Below are positions 29,501 to 38,339 of a DNA stretch of 64,000 nucleotides, piece after piece; the stretch's first letter is position 1; each line of letters starts with the position of its first letter. The stretch is from Symmachiella dynata (GTDB lineage: Bacteria; Planctomycetota; Planctomycetia; Planctomycetales; Planctomycetaceae): contig NZ_CP036276.1 in the NCBI RefSeq assembly GCF_007747995.1, positions 6,128,001 through 6,192,000 of the forward strand, in the 5' to 3' direction. The position numbers and the translations under genes are program-made. The notes under the pieces are model-generated. The model worked only from the letters and a program-made list of their open reading frames with translations. It was not told the DNA's origin and made no database searches.

Positions 29501-30972
29501 AACAGCAACTACGTGAGGAAGAGGCGCAACTCGCCCAACAGCGCGACAGCCAAGCGGACAAACAACACCAACTGGAAGTGATGGCCAGCGAAATCGAATT
29601 GCAGAAATCCACCCTCGAAAACAACGAAGGCGAATTGGCCGAAGCCCGCGCCGCTTTCGAAGCCGACGTAGCTGCGTTCCAAAATGACGTCGCAGAACTC
29701 GAGACACAAAAAGCAGATTTCGCCCAGCAACAATTAGAAGCGACCTCGAATCTGATCGACGAGTTTCACAACGTCTCGGCCGAGATGGACGAATTTCAGT
29801 TGGAGATTTCCAACCCGCCCGCCAACGGCAATGGCCACAATGATCAACGGCCTGCCGAATCGGGCAATGCTTCCTCGGTCGTCGCCGTCTCCGCCACCTC
29901 ACTCGCGGGCGGCGGCATGGGACGCACGCATATCGATTGGTTGCTGGACGGTCGCCGTTACCGCGGATTTTTCATCGGACATTTCCGGATTCTCGAACTG
30001 CTCGGCACCGGCAGCACGGGTTGGCTGTATGAAGCTGAGGATACCCGCGACGGCAGCACGGTCGTCCTCAAAGTGCTCTCCGCCCAGCATCTCGCCAATG
30101 CCGGTATGCGGGCACGGTTTGATTTGGAATCCCGCGCGGCGCTGGAGTTCGATCACCCCAACATCATTCGCGCGATCGAGTCGGGCAGCGCCGACGACGC
30201 CCAGTACCTCGTGATGGAGGTCGCCTACGGGGCGACGCTGCAGGAACTGATCGAACTCAACGGGCCGGTTCCCTGCGCGCAGGCTTGCGACATCATCGCC
30301 CAAGCAGCACGAGGGCTGCAGCACATTCACGAAGCGGGTATCATCCATCGCGACATCAAGCCGGCCAACTTATTACTACTGCACGACGGCGAATTGAAGA
30401 TCATCGATTTCGGGCTGGCGCTGATTCGCGGCGACGCTGATGAGCTAAGCTTGAAAGTCGACCACGGGCACGACTGCATGGGCACGCCGGACTACATTCC
30501 GCCCGAACAAGCCCGCGACAGCTTCTCCGTCGACGCCACCGCCGACATCTACAGCCTGGGCTGCACGCTATATTTCGCACTCACCGGCGAAGTTCCCTTC
30601 CCGCACAACGCCGTCAACGACAAGCTCAAGGCACATCGAGAAGATGCTCCGCGGCAAGTCAGTGAGTTAGTCTCCGACGTTCCGCAGGAAGTCTCCGACA
30701 TTGTCAGCTTGATGATGGCCAAGGACTGTAACCAGCGCTACCAAACGGCCGCAGAAGTCGCGCAAGCACTCAAGCCGTTTGCGCAACGCGGCCCGGTTTA
30801 CTTCGACTTTCACAAACTCCTGGCCGACCGCGCCGTCACGGCAAAAAAACGTATGTTCCTGCTCGCCAACCACGACATCAGCCGCCCGGTGACGAACACC
30901 AACGTCAAAAGCAAAACCGCCGCTGCCAAGAAGTCGACCCCCGCCATCGAACCGGAACTCGCCGGCTCGTGA
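26563..30972 (+). CDS. FHA-FHA-coiled-coil-Ser/Thr protein kinase
   Basis: A 1469-residue signalling protein. Residues 22-120 and 140-235 are two FHA domains (TLIGSGPRCNVQLLDPEIAE ... RDLRSAAGTRVNG; TLIGSAPGCNMQLVASAIS ... RDLRSETGTKVNG), which bind phosphothreonine. Residues 255-1080 are a Gln/Glu-rich heptad coiled coil. The last 300 residues form a Hanks-type kinase: G-loop GTGSTGWLYEA, VVLKVL lysine, HRDIKPANLL catalytic loop, IIDFGLA, and MGTPDYIPPEQ activation segment. No membrane segment is visible. A GTG at 26488 could extend it by 25 residues; the ATG with AGG upstream is preferred. The layout suggests a cytoskeletal or scaffold kinase that recruits phosphorylated partners; this is inference. 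Confidence 0.9.
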   Translation: MSSVDPLETSSPVEPAPRVPEGACAQLMFRGPDGQTIEKSVLRYTTLIGSGPRCNVQLLDPEIAEAHCIVTVESGVLRVRDLRSAAGTRVNGQSIQVATLAEGDTIEVGRFSFLVATDLQGAPPIPDVPTATEGEEPPFAELTFVGPDGAPLKKNILRPSTLIGSAPGCNMQLVASAISHAHCVLTMEYGSLRVRDLRSETGTKVNGVSVEIAALTDGDKLEIGSFAFLVKTNLAPRPLLSGLPSQPLPVETTTASAREELAALQSELAAAQAELAEAQKELAQTQAQQSAAQASLTEATEKLELQQQKFQQQLTEFETRQAEFQNAQQELERGQQELERDREQLETKQQAADEAAAQFQQQQKDLQAEQSQFAERQREWDTKIQEHQDHVQHSEAALVALESNRKQLEQQDAELTAARAELGEREQLLADRESATAARQSTLDSRQTELESRQSALDELRQTLNQRDAESLSTLDRITQQQKALETEQGQLTAQQKAAEDQRRVLDQLREELDQRDTKSQSQLDRLAQQQESLEAERVKFTAKQQDLAAEKQRHQEEVAKFETEWMRVEEQKDRDQANGEMLRMRFDELEAKRAKFLSEQETFSAASVAFEAAQAAAQKTQDEEKLKLQEQQTLIESREAQVARREQAAEEAQAAHDSAVAALQQDQENLETAKHELAQQQESLDELRRQLDDETRKLAEQEQAHDARHGELQQESESLREQQQALKEQQTSLAQQATEQDHQREELEQQRQEILASEQRLREEQDAHAREAAETSAARLAFETAQSTAKTATLEIEEQNRETAQRLEQEQERLTADQQKLADQQAELEQQTRQFEIERRELSELKIELEEQQATLKQKTDLLEQSAAAHETTVQTFAAQTAEHDTAQQTLHEERAQLETAQMEFLQALAVLKADQNELQQQREAAVRAEEVITRERETLQQVRAALDVELETLSQQQAEHAQQAARLTDEAAAVEKAQQQLREEEAQLAQQRDSQADKQHQLEVMASEIELQKSTLENNEGELAEARAAFEADVAAFQNDVAELETQKADFAQQQLEATSNLIDEFHNVSAEMDEFQLEISNPPANGNGHNDQRPAESGNASSVVAVSATSLAGGGMGRTHIDWLLDGRRYRGFFIGHFRILELLGTGSTGWLYEAEDTRDGSTVVLKVLSAQHLANAGMRARFDLESRAALEFDHPNIIRAIESGSADDAQYLVMEVAYGATLQELIELNGPVPCAQACDIIAQAARGLQHIHEAGIIHRDIKPANLLLLHDGELKIIDFGLALIRGDADELSLKVDHGHDCMGTPDYIPPEQARDSFSVDATADIYSLGCTLYFALTGEVPFPHNAVNDKLKAHREDAPRQVSELVSDVPQEVSDIVSLMMAKDCNQRYQTAAEVAQALKPFAQRGPVYFDFHKLLADRAVTAKKRMFLLANHDISRPVTNTNVKSKTAAAKKSTPAIEPELAGS

Positions 30973-30999
30973 GGGGCCGTAGCTCAATCGCTCGCCAAC

Positions 31000-31902
31000 T
31001 CATTGCTTCTTGACCAACTGCGATTCCAGCCAATCGGCCAGCACGGCGACCTCTTCGGGGATCGTTGGCCAGGGATGTCCGCCGCCCGGTTTGACGATCA
31101 ATTTGACTTCGACCCCGGCGTTTTTCAGGGCTTCGACCATCACCTCGGATTGTTGCAACGGGACCGCCGGGTCGGCGTCGCCATGAATGAACAAAAACGC
31201 CGGCGCCTGTTTGTGGACCAGCTTCGCCGGTGATATCGCCTCGATTTTCTTGGTGATTTCCTCATCGCTCAGGCCGTCGATGCCGTCACGAAATGCCAAG
31301 GCGCGCACAATTTGACCAAACCGGTCGTCCCCCTTGGGATCGACGGCTGTGGTGCCGTACATTGTAAAATCGGTCGGCGGAAAGAAGATCGCCGTCGCTT
31401 TAACATCTGTGCCGTCGGACTTCTCCCCTTTGTGGGCGGTCACTGAGGCCAAACAGGCCAAGTGCCCGCCGGCCGAAGCGCCGGTCATTCCCAAATTATT
31501 CGGATCGACGCCATACTCTTCCGCGTGCGCCTTCACCCAGCGGACGCCCTGCTTGATGTTTTGCAGCATTTCCCCGGCAGAAAATTTGGTAATCGATCCG
31601 GGCCGCACGGCGAAGACCGTGAATCCCTTCTTGGTGAAGATGTCGTACATCTGCGCCATTTTGTGCTGTCTGATCTTACCCCGGTCGGAATGCCAAGCGC
31701 CGCTCACAACATCGACAATTCCCACACCGTTTTTCTCACCGGTCGGCACAAAAATATCCATCACCAGCGCCACACCGTACTCTTGGCCATACACCACATC
31801 TTCGTGCTGGACGTACGGTCCTTTTTCTGCTGCGCTCGCCGAAGTAGCGGCCACAGCCAACACGAACATCAACGCCATTGCCAACATGCGATTTTGAATC
31901 AT
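31000..31902 (-). CDS. Exported alpha/beta hydrolase (esterase-like)
   Basis: About 300 residues with a signal peptide (MLAMALMFVLAVAATSASA). The fold is alpha/beta hydrolase: a GMTGASAGGHLACLAS nucleophile elbow (G-A-S-A-G) near residue 150, a HGDADPAVPLQQSE acid loop, and GGGHPWP with the catalytic histidine near the end. It resembles the BD-FAE/LipN type esterases that planctomycetes encode in large numbers. Several in-frame starts exist (31941, 31911, 31902); the ATG at 31902 has AGGGG nine bases upstream. Convergent with the kinase gene, 27 bases apart. Substrate unknown. Confidence 0.88.
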   Translation of the reverse strand: MIQNRMLAMALMFVLAVAATSASAAEKGPYVQHEDVVYGQEYGVALVMDIFVPTGEKNGVGIVDVVSGAWHSDRGKIRQHKMAQMYDIFTKKGFTVFAVRPGSITKFSAGEMLQNIKQGVRWVKAHAEEYGVDPNNLGMTGASAGGHLACLASVTAHKGEKSDGTDVKATAIFFPPTDFTMYGTTAVDPKGDDRFGQIVRALAFRDGIDGLSDEEITKKIEAISPAKLVHKQAPAFLFIHGDADPAVPLQQSEVMVEALKNAGVEVKLIVKPGGGHPWPTIPEEVAVLADWLESQLVKKQ

Positions 31903-32006
31903 CAATCCCATCCCCTGTCTATCGAGGTCACTCGTTTCCAAAGACCGTCACGGTTAGTTATTAAGCAGAATTAAGTATCGATGCCAATGAGCCCGCTTCA
32001 CAAAAA

Positions 32007-32085
32007 GGGTGCCACTTGCGGCTTATCCACCAGTGTAAACTGTGTGACCATAAAGCCACTGCTGGACAAGCCAGTATTGGCACTC
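32007..32085. repeat. Dispersed palindromic element, copy 3 (degenerate)
   Basis: Left arm GGGTGCCACTT, right arm CAGTATTGGCACTC, with GCCACTGCTGGACAAGCCAG inside. It is the least conserved of the four long copies and sits between two minus-strand genes. Confidence 0.65.
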
Positions 32086-32142
32086 GACTCTCGTATGTTT
32101 TGGTTTTTCAGCGAACTGCAAAGCGTTTTTATGTGCATCCAG

Positions 32143-33039
32143 TCATGCCTCGACCGGCGATGAACTCCAACCGCGCAGCGCGTTTTTCCCCGCTGTGCGC
32201 CCTGTGTCGATCAATTCCTGCGGCGTGGAAAAATCAAACCACTGAATGCCCGAGACGTCTGGACGGATCACCAGATCCGCTGCGTCGCGCACCTGTTTGC
32301 GAAACAGACTCTCGCCGATTTCGTCCATCCGCATCAACACGTCGAGTGCCGTCCCGCATTCCTGAATCCGCTGCATATCGGAACTGACGTCGACCGCAAT
32401 CACCTGATGCATGCCGTAAGAGCGGGCCACCGTTGTGGGCAAGGAATAAAACACTCCTACGTCGCTGAGCAACATCCCCTCGAATTCCACCGGTGGAAAA
32501 ATCCCCGGCAACGATGACGAAGCTCGCACTGCTTCGCGCACCGACCCCCGCTCCAGAATTACCTTGTGACCGCTCCGCAAATCGACAGCAACAATACTCA
32601 AGGGAATCACCGCATCGGCGATGTCGGCATCGGGGAGTAGATTGTCAACCACATCCCGCAACACCAGTCCCGGCAGAAGGGAAGGGTGGCTAATCACGCG
32701 GTGAAAAATACGATTCGCGCGGAGGTAATCCTTGGCCCGGCTATACCAGGCAAAAACACCGCCGGTCGTCTCCGCCGCACCGTCGGAGCCCTGCGTGCCG
32801 AACATGATTTTTTGATGCCGCTGAAATTCCTCAGACAGCAAATACTCCAGCCCCGACTTTTGAGCATAGTGAATGTCCGGGTTAAACGCATACATGGCGC
32901 CGGCCAAACTGCCGATGCTCACGCCCACAATGCGATTCAGCGAGATCTCCGCCTCCAACAACGACTCGATCACGCCGAGATGCGCCAAACCGCGGGCACC
33001 ACCGCCGCCTAGTGCCAAAGCTGTGCTGCACGAATCCAT
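32143..33039 (-). CDS. Patatin-like phospholipase
   Basis: A serine lipid acyl hydrolase of the patatin/RssA type, 298 residues. Visible: oxyanion loop LALGGGGARGLAHLG at residues 8-22, nucleophile elbow GVSIGSLAG near 40, and the catalytic aspartate in LLSDVGVFYSLPTTVA near 200, where the common D-G-G/A reads D-V-G. The C-terminal end (QELIDTGRTAGKNALRG) fits RssA-like proteins. No signal peptide, so probably cytosolic. ATG at 33039 is the first start. A single transcription unit is likely. Confidence 0.92.
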   Translation of the reverse strand: MDSCSTALALGGGGARGLAHLGVIESLLEAEISLNRIVGVSIGSLAGAMYAFNPDIHYAQKSGLEYLLSEEFQRHQKIMFGTQGSDGAAETTGGVFAWYSRAKDYLRANRIFHRVISHPSLLPGLVLRDVVDNLLPDADIADAVIPLSIVAVDLRSGHKVILERGSVREAVRASSSLPGIFPPVEFEGMLLSDVGVFYSLPTTVARSYGMHQVIAVDVSSDMQRIQECGTALDVLMRMDEIGESLFRKQVRDAADLVIRPDVSGIQWFDFSTPQELIDTGRTAGKNALRGWSSSPVEA

Positions 33040-33203
33040 GTTCCCTGTCCCAACACCTCACACCCGAATCAATCCAGTAGGTTCACGATGTTGTTTATAA
33101 TGACCGATGCCGGGCGTGCGCGTCCACCGAAAGACCTGCGAGCAACCGACGAATCTAATACTCCTCCGGCGTATGTCGCCCGAGGCCGCCAAAGAATAAG
33201 AAA

Positions 33204-33240
33204 GGCCGCGTGGCAGAAGTTGAGTTTCTACCACGCGGCC
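33204..33240 (-). terminator. Hairpin after the acyl-CoA dehydrogenase gene
   Basis: Perfect arms GGCCGCGTGG (33204-33213) and CCACGCGGCC (33231-33240), 11 bases beyond the stop codon at 33251 in the minus direction. The tract after it is pyrimidine-rich (CTTTCTTATTCTTT) rather than a pure U-run, so it is a probable but weaker terminator. Confidence 0.65.
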
Positions 33241-33250
33241 CAGGTTCGTA

Positions 33251-35194
33251 TTATTTGTAAGGCATCATGATTTCATCAGGCTCCAAGCCAGAGATCGACT
33301 TGAATCCGCCATCGACGATCGCCTCGCCCACAGCAGTCACGCTGCGGAAATAACGGTCGCTGGGGCGCTGACCCAACAGCTTGGCTGTCAGATGCTGACA
33401 GAAGCAATCGGCCGCATCCTGCACCAAAGTGTCGGTTTGCCGGGCGGCGTACAAGGCTGTGCACAACATCGTAGTGGCATCTTGAACCCGCTGCGACAAT
33501 TCGGACATGCGGCATTGACGGTCCGCCAATTTCAATTGGAACTTCCGCATCGTGCCGGTGATTTCCAAACTGGAACGTTGCAGCCAATCGGCGGCGAACT
33601 CCGCATGGGCTTTGAGATTCTTCGGCATCCGTGGCCAATCGGGCGTTTGGCTCCGCTGCAATTTGCGAGCAGTCAGCCATTTGCCGTACTCCATCATCGG
33701 CCCCGAGAGCGCCATCAAGTGCGACGGGTTCATCATGTTCGGCTGCTTGATACCCGCTTTTTGCAGAGCAAAACCGATCGGCTCGAAGAACTGCTTGCCG
33801 TGTTGCTTAACCAACGATTTGAAGTAGGCCATGCCGAGCATTTCCCCTTCGCCTTCGTAGATACACGGCGCCAAAAACTCGTGGATGTTGTCGCCCAGAA
33901 TATGCCCTTCCAGGAACGAACGTCCGCCGTGCGTCTTCATGAACAACTCAATCGCCGCATCCTTCTGGGCTTCGCTGCCGAAGATCTTGGCGATAATACA
34001 TTCCATTTCGCCGCGATATCCTTGGTCGATCAAATTCGCGCACCATTCCGACAGTCCGTCGGCGGCACCGATGTAGCCGGCCAAATGCCCCAGACGGCGC
34101 TGCACCAATTCCCGCGTGGAAATGGTCGCACCATAAGTCTTGCGGTACTTGGCCCAAGGAATCATGCTGGCCATCATATTCCGCATGTTGCCCGAAGCTG
34201 CCGCACACAAAGCGACGCGGCCCAGGTTCAGACCATGATAGGCAATCGTCAAACCATCGCCACGGCCCGGCTTGAGCAAGTTCTCGGCCGGCACGCGCAG
34301 GTTGTTGAACTTGATCCCCATGTTATACGTGTGCTTCATCGCATAAATGCCGTAGGGGACGAGTTGGAAGTTCTCGTTTTCCTCATCCGGCAAGTCGACA
34401 ATCAACACAGCAGGTTTGTCTTCGATCAGGCAAACCAACCCGATCGTCCGTCCCGGCTGCACGTTGGTGATGAACAATTTTTCGCCGTTAACGACATATT
34501 CATCGCCTTGCAATTCCGCAACGGTACTCAGCGCCGTCAGGTCCGAACCGGCACCTGGTTCGGTCAGGGCGAATGCGGAAAGGCGTTCGCCCGAGGCGAG
34601 TCGCGGGAGAAAGCGTTCTTTTTGTTCGGCGTTGCCGAAGGTCCGCACCGGATCGACCGCGCCGATACAACCATGCACCGACGCCAATCCGCTAATCGTG
34701 GGATCCAGCATCGCCATTTGTGTCAGGAACTGCGCGAAGTTCGCGAACTTCGCACCCGATCCGCCATATTCTTTGTCGACCAGCAAGCCCCAATAGCCAA
34801 CGCCGCCCAACTCCTGCAATATTTCGGGGCGGATCTTTTTCTTCTCGTTGAGAATGTTGCCCGCTTCGCGATGCTTACGCACGATGGCCAGGGAATCGTC
34901 CATGACCTTCGCCACGCCCGCTTCGGGAGAGCTGGTCGTGAAGTCGAACAAATCGACCGGGACCTTACGATCCCAAACCGCCCGGTGCGCTGGACTGTTG
35001 GCCGTTTGATACTTTGGCTCAAACATCTTTTCGACTTGATCGTCGGCGCTATCCACAGCCCCGGTGCGACGCGCTTCATCGTCGCTCTTGCCGGCCAGCT
35101 TGAAGGCGGTTTCGGCGAAGGAAACTTCCTCGCGTTCTGTTTCATCGGATGGCGAAACCGGTTTAGTCTCCGCTTTGGGGGTTTCGGTGCTCAT
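33251..35194 (-). CDS. Acyl-CoA dehydrogenase
   Basis: A FAD-dependent alpha,beta-dehydrogenation enzyme of fatty-acid or branched-chain degradation. 647 residues, longer than the usual 380-400 and more like VLCAD/ACAD9 with N- and C-terminal extensions. Visible: [35 protein letters not shown] (substrate/FAD loop), [26 protein letters not shown], and [14 protein letters not shown] with the glutamate of the Y-E-G motif. The N-terminus ([17 protein letters not shown]) is charged and low-complexity. The gene is preceded by a candidate TetR operator and promoter and followed by a hairpin, so it looks monocistronic. Confidence 0.94.
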   Translation of the reverse strand: MSTETPKAETKPVSPSDETEREEVSFAETAFKLAGKSDDEARRTGAVDSADDQVEKMFEPKYQTANSPAHRAVWDRKVPVDLFDFTTSSPEAGVAKVMDDSLAIVRKHREAGNILNEKKKIRPEILQELGGVGYWGLLVDKEYGGSGAKFANFAQFLTQMAMLDPTISGLASVHGCIGAVDPVRTFGNAEQKERFLPRLASGERLSAFALTEPGAGSDLTALSTVAELQGDEYVVNGEKLFITNVQPGRTIGLVCLIEDKPAVLIVDLPDEENENFQLVPYGIYAMKHTYNMGIKFNNLRVPAENLLKPGRGDGLTIAYHGLNLGRVALCAAASGNMRNMMASMIPWAKYRKTYGATISTRELVQRRLGHLAGYIGAADGLSEWCANLIDQGYRGEMECIIAKIFGSEAQKDAAIELFMKTHGGRSFLEGHILGDNIHEFLAPCIYEGEGEMLGMAYFKSLVKQHGKQFFEPIGFALQKAGIKQPNMMNPSHLMALSGPMMEYGKWLTARKLQRSQTPDWPRMPKNLKAHAEFAADWLQRSSLEITGTMRKFQLKLADRQCRMSELSQRVQDATTMLCTALYAARQTDTLVQDAADCFCQHLTAKLLGQRPSDRYFRSVTAVGEAIVDGGFKSISGLEPDEIMMPYK

Positions 35195-35369
35195 GTTCTA
35201 CTCCAGTCTCCTGGTTCCATGCCCAAGTCTGCTGGGCCGATAATGATGGTGTCAGATTCCCGGCGATCAAACATCGCACAGGGCGAATTACGTCCGCGCC
35301 AAGTTGTACCCAAGAACGTTGAAAGAAGCCGCAGGGAATCCCGGCCGATCCAGTCACCTAGAAAACCGA

Positions 35370-35385
35370 CCGACCGTTCGGTCGG
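35370..35385. promoter_or_regulatory. Candidate TetR-family operator upstream of the acyl-CoA dehydrogenase
   Basis: A perfect inverted repeat CCGACCG-TT-CGGTCGG. This ACCGACCG/CGGTCGGT type of site is commonly bound by TetR-family repressors of fatty-acid and amino-acid degradation. It lies about 175 bases upstream of the dehydrogenase start and some 20 bases downstream of a TATAAT box on the same strand, a repressive position. No TetR gene is in this window. Confidence 0.6.
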
Positions 35386-35405
35386 GGTCGATGATAAGAC
35401 TGTGT

Positions 35406-35411
35406 ATTATA
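35406..35411 (-). promoter_or_regulatory. Candidate -10 box (minus strand) for the dehydrogenase
   Basis: TATAAT read on the minus strand, within the palindrome GTGTAT-T-ATACAC (35402-35414). A weak -35 (TTGCTG) lies 16 bases upstream. The palindrome could itself be an operator. The rest of 35195-35841 holds no supported gene. Confidence 0.45.
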
Positions 35412-35841
35412 CACGATCATCTTATTACAGCAATAATGGTTTTACAGTTTTTGCTAGGGCTGTTTCCTAGACCAGCCCTGGGTGAGGCAGACCGCAAGCC
35501 TTCCTTGAAGCACATTCGTCCGACAGACCGGACGCAAATCGGGAGCTTGTGAAGGATCGCGTGTGTCAACAAGTCGTCGAGCGTAACACTTTCCACAACA
35601 CCGCCTTATTACGACACTGCTCAGCAAGTGCTGTCAAACGTGCCTCGCGACCAATTCGACACATTGGATGCAATGCGACAAGGTCCACGAGGGATCGGGA
35701 TGCACCACTGAGTCGATCCTGCTCGCGTCTCTGAATTGGAGGACTTGCAGCGTCCATCGTGGCAGAAAACCCCGCGACTCAGTACGATTCTGTCTGATAT
35801 TCGCCACCTTGAGGCGAGCGAATCAACGCGAGGAACCTGGC

Positions 35842-36717
35842 ATGTCCAAACTCACGACCGTCAGCCATAAGGACGACACACGCTCTTGGCGCGAACGGTG
35901 GTACGAGATCATCTTCGAAGCTGACACACCCGCCGGCAAGCTTTTCGATGTACTGCTGCTAATAGCCATTCTCCTCAGTGTGTTAGTTGTGATGTGCGAG
36001 AGTGTCGAAGCAATTCGCGAAGAATACCCCAAGCTGCTGGTCAGGGCGGAGTGGTTTTTTACGCTTCTATTCACTTGTGAGTATGCGATGCGGATCGTTT
36101 GTGCCCGCCGTCCAATGCGCTATATTTTCAGCTTCTACGGCATTGTCGACCTTTTAGCGATCTTGCCGACGTATATCATCGCCCTGCCCTTTTTCGAGGG
36201 GGGACGAAGTGCACAGCGTCTGGCAGTCATCAGGGCAATCCGTCTGTTACGTGCCTTTCGAATTTTTAAGCTGGCCCACATGCTGTCAGAAGCGACAGCA
36301 CTGCGACAGGCGATTTGGTCGGCTCGTGCCAAGATCGCTGTCTTTTTGTCATCCGTGCTGATTGCCGTCGTCATTGTTGGGTCGGCCATGCATTTGATCG
36401 AAGGTGGACGCGAAAATTCCGAAGGCCAACCGATCCACGGATTCGACTCGATCCCGGAGAGCATGTACTGGGCTATTGTCACAATGACGACCGTTGGTTA
36501 CGGCGATGTCTCACCGACAACGGCACTCGGAAAGGCTTTGGCGGCTTGCATGATGATCCTAGGTTACTGCATGATCATTGTGCCGACGGGTATCGTATCG
36601 GCCGAGCTGGCTCACGCGGGGCGTAAAGGCCTGACCACACAAGTCTGCCCCGAATGCATGGCGGAAGGGCATGACAGCGACGCCACCCACTGCAAGTATT
36701 GTGGGGGGAAATTGTAG
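35842..36717 (+). CDS. Voltage-gated potassium channel-like ion transporter with zinc-ribbon tail
   Basis: A 291-residue inner-membrane protein with the six-helix Kv layout: S1 (VLLLIAILLSVLVVMCESV), S2-S3, an arginine-bearing S4 (QRLAVIRAIRLLRAFRIFKLA), S5, pore helix and selectivity filter TMTTVGYGDVSP, then S6. The C-terminal 25 residues form a C-x2-C...C-x2-C zinc ribbon (CPEC ... CKYC). AGGA seven bases before the ATG at 35842 decides the start; the frame is open upstream to 35668 but without protein character. K+ selectivity is inferred from the GYGD filter. The gating sensor may be the S4 charge, the ribbon, or both. Confidence 0.92.
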   Translation: MSKLTTVSHKDDTRSWRERWYEIIFEADTPAGKLFDVLLLIAILLSVLVVMCESVEAIREEYPKLLVRAEWFFTLLFTCEYAMRIVCARRPMRYIFSFYGIVDLLAILPTYIIALPFFEGGRSAQRLAVIRAIRLLRAFRIFKLAHMLSEATALRQAIWSARAKIAVFLSSVLIAVVIVGSAMHLIEGGRENSEGQPIHGFDSIPESMYWAIVTMTTVGYGDVSPTTALGKALAACMMILGYCMIIVPTGIVSAELAHAGRKGLTTQVCPECMAEGHDSDATHCKYCGGKL

Positions 36718-36989
36718 AGGTTGCAGGATTCAAAGCGACAACCGGACTCCCTTGGCGATTCGATTGGCGACGCTTTGTTCTCGCGAGCGCATTTTCCACG
36801 CGTATGTTGTTTGTGAGTCCGAACAAACAACTAATTTTTAAGTCCTCGATGGCCGCTGTGTGGTCGAGGGACTTGACAAGGCGGCCAAACTATGGGATCA
36901 GGGGCGTCTCACGGTTCAAAGGAGAGTATGGATTTTCTGAATCAGAGAGTCTGGTCATCGAGCTGAAAGCTAACGACAAGGAACGATAG

Positions 36990-37364
36990 ATGAGTCAAAT
37001 AGGCCCCGTTGATAATGATGCTCCGGAAGAATTCACAGAGACCGATTCGGGACTCAAGTATCGCATTCTGCGAAAATCTGACGGCAAAAAAGCTACTGCC
37101 AACGATTCGGTTACTGTCAACTACCGGGGGTGGCTCGATGATCAGACGGAGTTCGACAGCTCCTACGAACGTGGCGAACCGATTTCGTTCCCGCTGAGGG
37201 GGGTGATTCCAGGCTGGACTGAAGGGATGCAGCTTGTTGGTACCGGCGGGATGATTGAACTGACGATTCCCGCTGAGTTGGGCTACGGACAACGAGGTGC
37301 CGGTGCCGCGGTTCCACCGAACGCTACACTGCATTTCATCGTCGAGTTGATCAGCGTGAACTGA
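36990..37364 (+). CDS. FKBP-type peptidyl-prolyl cis-trans isomerase
   Basis: A 124-residue single FKBP domain: VTVNYRGWLDDQTEFDSSY, PISFPLRGVIPGWTEGMQL, MIELTIPAELGYGQRGAG and VPPNATLHFIVELI, the full set of active-site segments. No signal peptide, so it acts in the cytoplasm. AAGGA is seven bases before the ATG. It lies 270 bases after the channel gene and 80 before the next, so it may be co-transcribed with the esterase gene downstream. Confidence 0.94.
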   Translation: MSQIGPVDNDAPEEFTETDSGLKYRILRKSDGKKATANDSVTVNYRGWLDDQTEFDSSYERGEPISFPLRGVIPGWTEGMQLVGTGGMIELTIPAELGYGQRGAGAAVPPNATLHFIVELISVN

Positions 37365-37445
37365 TCGCGGGGCCAACGCGTCCATCTGATTGATTTCAGG
37401 GACCCGCCACGGGGGAATTCGAATGATCGAAAGTGAGGTTCCCTT

Positions 37446-38336
37446 TTGCAATCTCTTCTGCGTTCAGGTTGTGTTCTAGCTTTGCCAATTCTTGCGGTGA
37501 CGCTTGCGAGCGTTGGCTATTCCGATGAACTGCAGCGACCTGACTCTGGTAAGAAGATAAAAGTCGTTCTCTTCGCTGGGCAGTCCAACATGGAGGGCCG
37601 GGCCAATGGACGCAAAATCACACGAGAGGACCAAGCACGTTTAAAGAATGTGCAAAAGCGCATTCAATTGGCTTTCAACCACGAGCCCATTGGTCCACTC
37701 GACGTGGTCTCCCCGTCGAAAGAGATTCGTAAGAGTTACCGCCGCGACCGAATATTCGGCCCCGAACTGTTTTTCGGGATCTCTCTGGCCGAAGCCATGC
37801 CAAACGAGAAATTCCTGTTCATCAAACGCACAAGGGGTTCCTCGTCACTTCACGGCTGCTGGAATCCGGAATGGAGCGAGGACAAGGCTGTCCTCATGGG
37901 CGAGGCGAAGCACCCCAAACTCTACCGCGAATACGTCGATTACGTGCGGCGGGTACTCGATGGTTATTCGCCTGAAGACTATGAGCTTTGCGCCATGCTC
38001 TGGGTGCAGGGTGAATCGGACGACAAAGCGCCCGAAGCTGAGGCTGCGTATGGGGCCACACTGCGGATGCTCATTGAACACGTCCGGTTGGACACCAAGG
38101 ACAAAACTCTACCTTTCATCCTATTCCAAGTGGGCTCCCCGCAAGTCGTCGACGGGATGAGGCAAACTGCAGCCAAGGTTCCGAACGTCACACTCATCCC
38201 CCAAAGCCAGAACCCTGATTCGCCGGACTTCTACGAGAAAATGGAAAATGGTCACTACAACGATAAGGGCATGAAGAAGCTTGGCACACGTTTTGCCGAA
38301 GTCTTCTTGCGCACCTACGCGTCACCGCAGCAATAG
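37446..38336 (+). CDS. SASA-family carbohydrate esterase (sialate O-acetylesterase-like)
   Basis: 296 residues, likely exported (signal-like LRSGCVLALPILAVTLASVG). Motifs of the SASA/DUF303 group: VVLFAGQSNMEGRANG with the catalytic serine, MLWVQGESDD, and a C-terminal HYNDKGMKKLG with the histidine. It removes O-acetyl groups from sugars; the exact polysaccharide is unknown. A TTG start at 37446 preceded by GTGAGG is the likely start. Confidence 0.88.
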   Translation: MQSLLRSGCVLALPILAVTLASVGYSDELQRPDSGKKIKVVLFAGQSNMEGRANGRKITREDQARLKNVQKRIQLAFNHEPIGPLDVVSPSKEIRKSYRRDRIFGPELFFGISLAEAMPNEKFLFIKRTRGSSSLHGCWNPEWSEDKAVLMGEAKHPKLYREYVDYVRRVLDGYSPEDYELCAMLWVQGESDDKAPEAEAAYGATLRMLIEHVRLDTKDKTLPFILFQVGSPQVVDGMRQTAAKVPNVTLIPQSQNPDSPDFYEKMENGHYNDKGMKKLGTRFAEVFLRTYASPQQ

Positions 38337-38339
38337 TCG

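Noticed and set aside
33392-35470. Long plus-strand frame of 692 residues
   Set aside because: Antisense of the acyl-CoA dehydrogenase gene, a codon-bias shadow with no domains.
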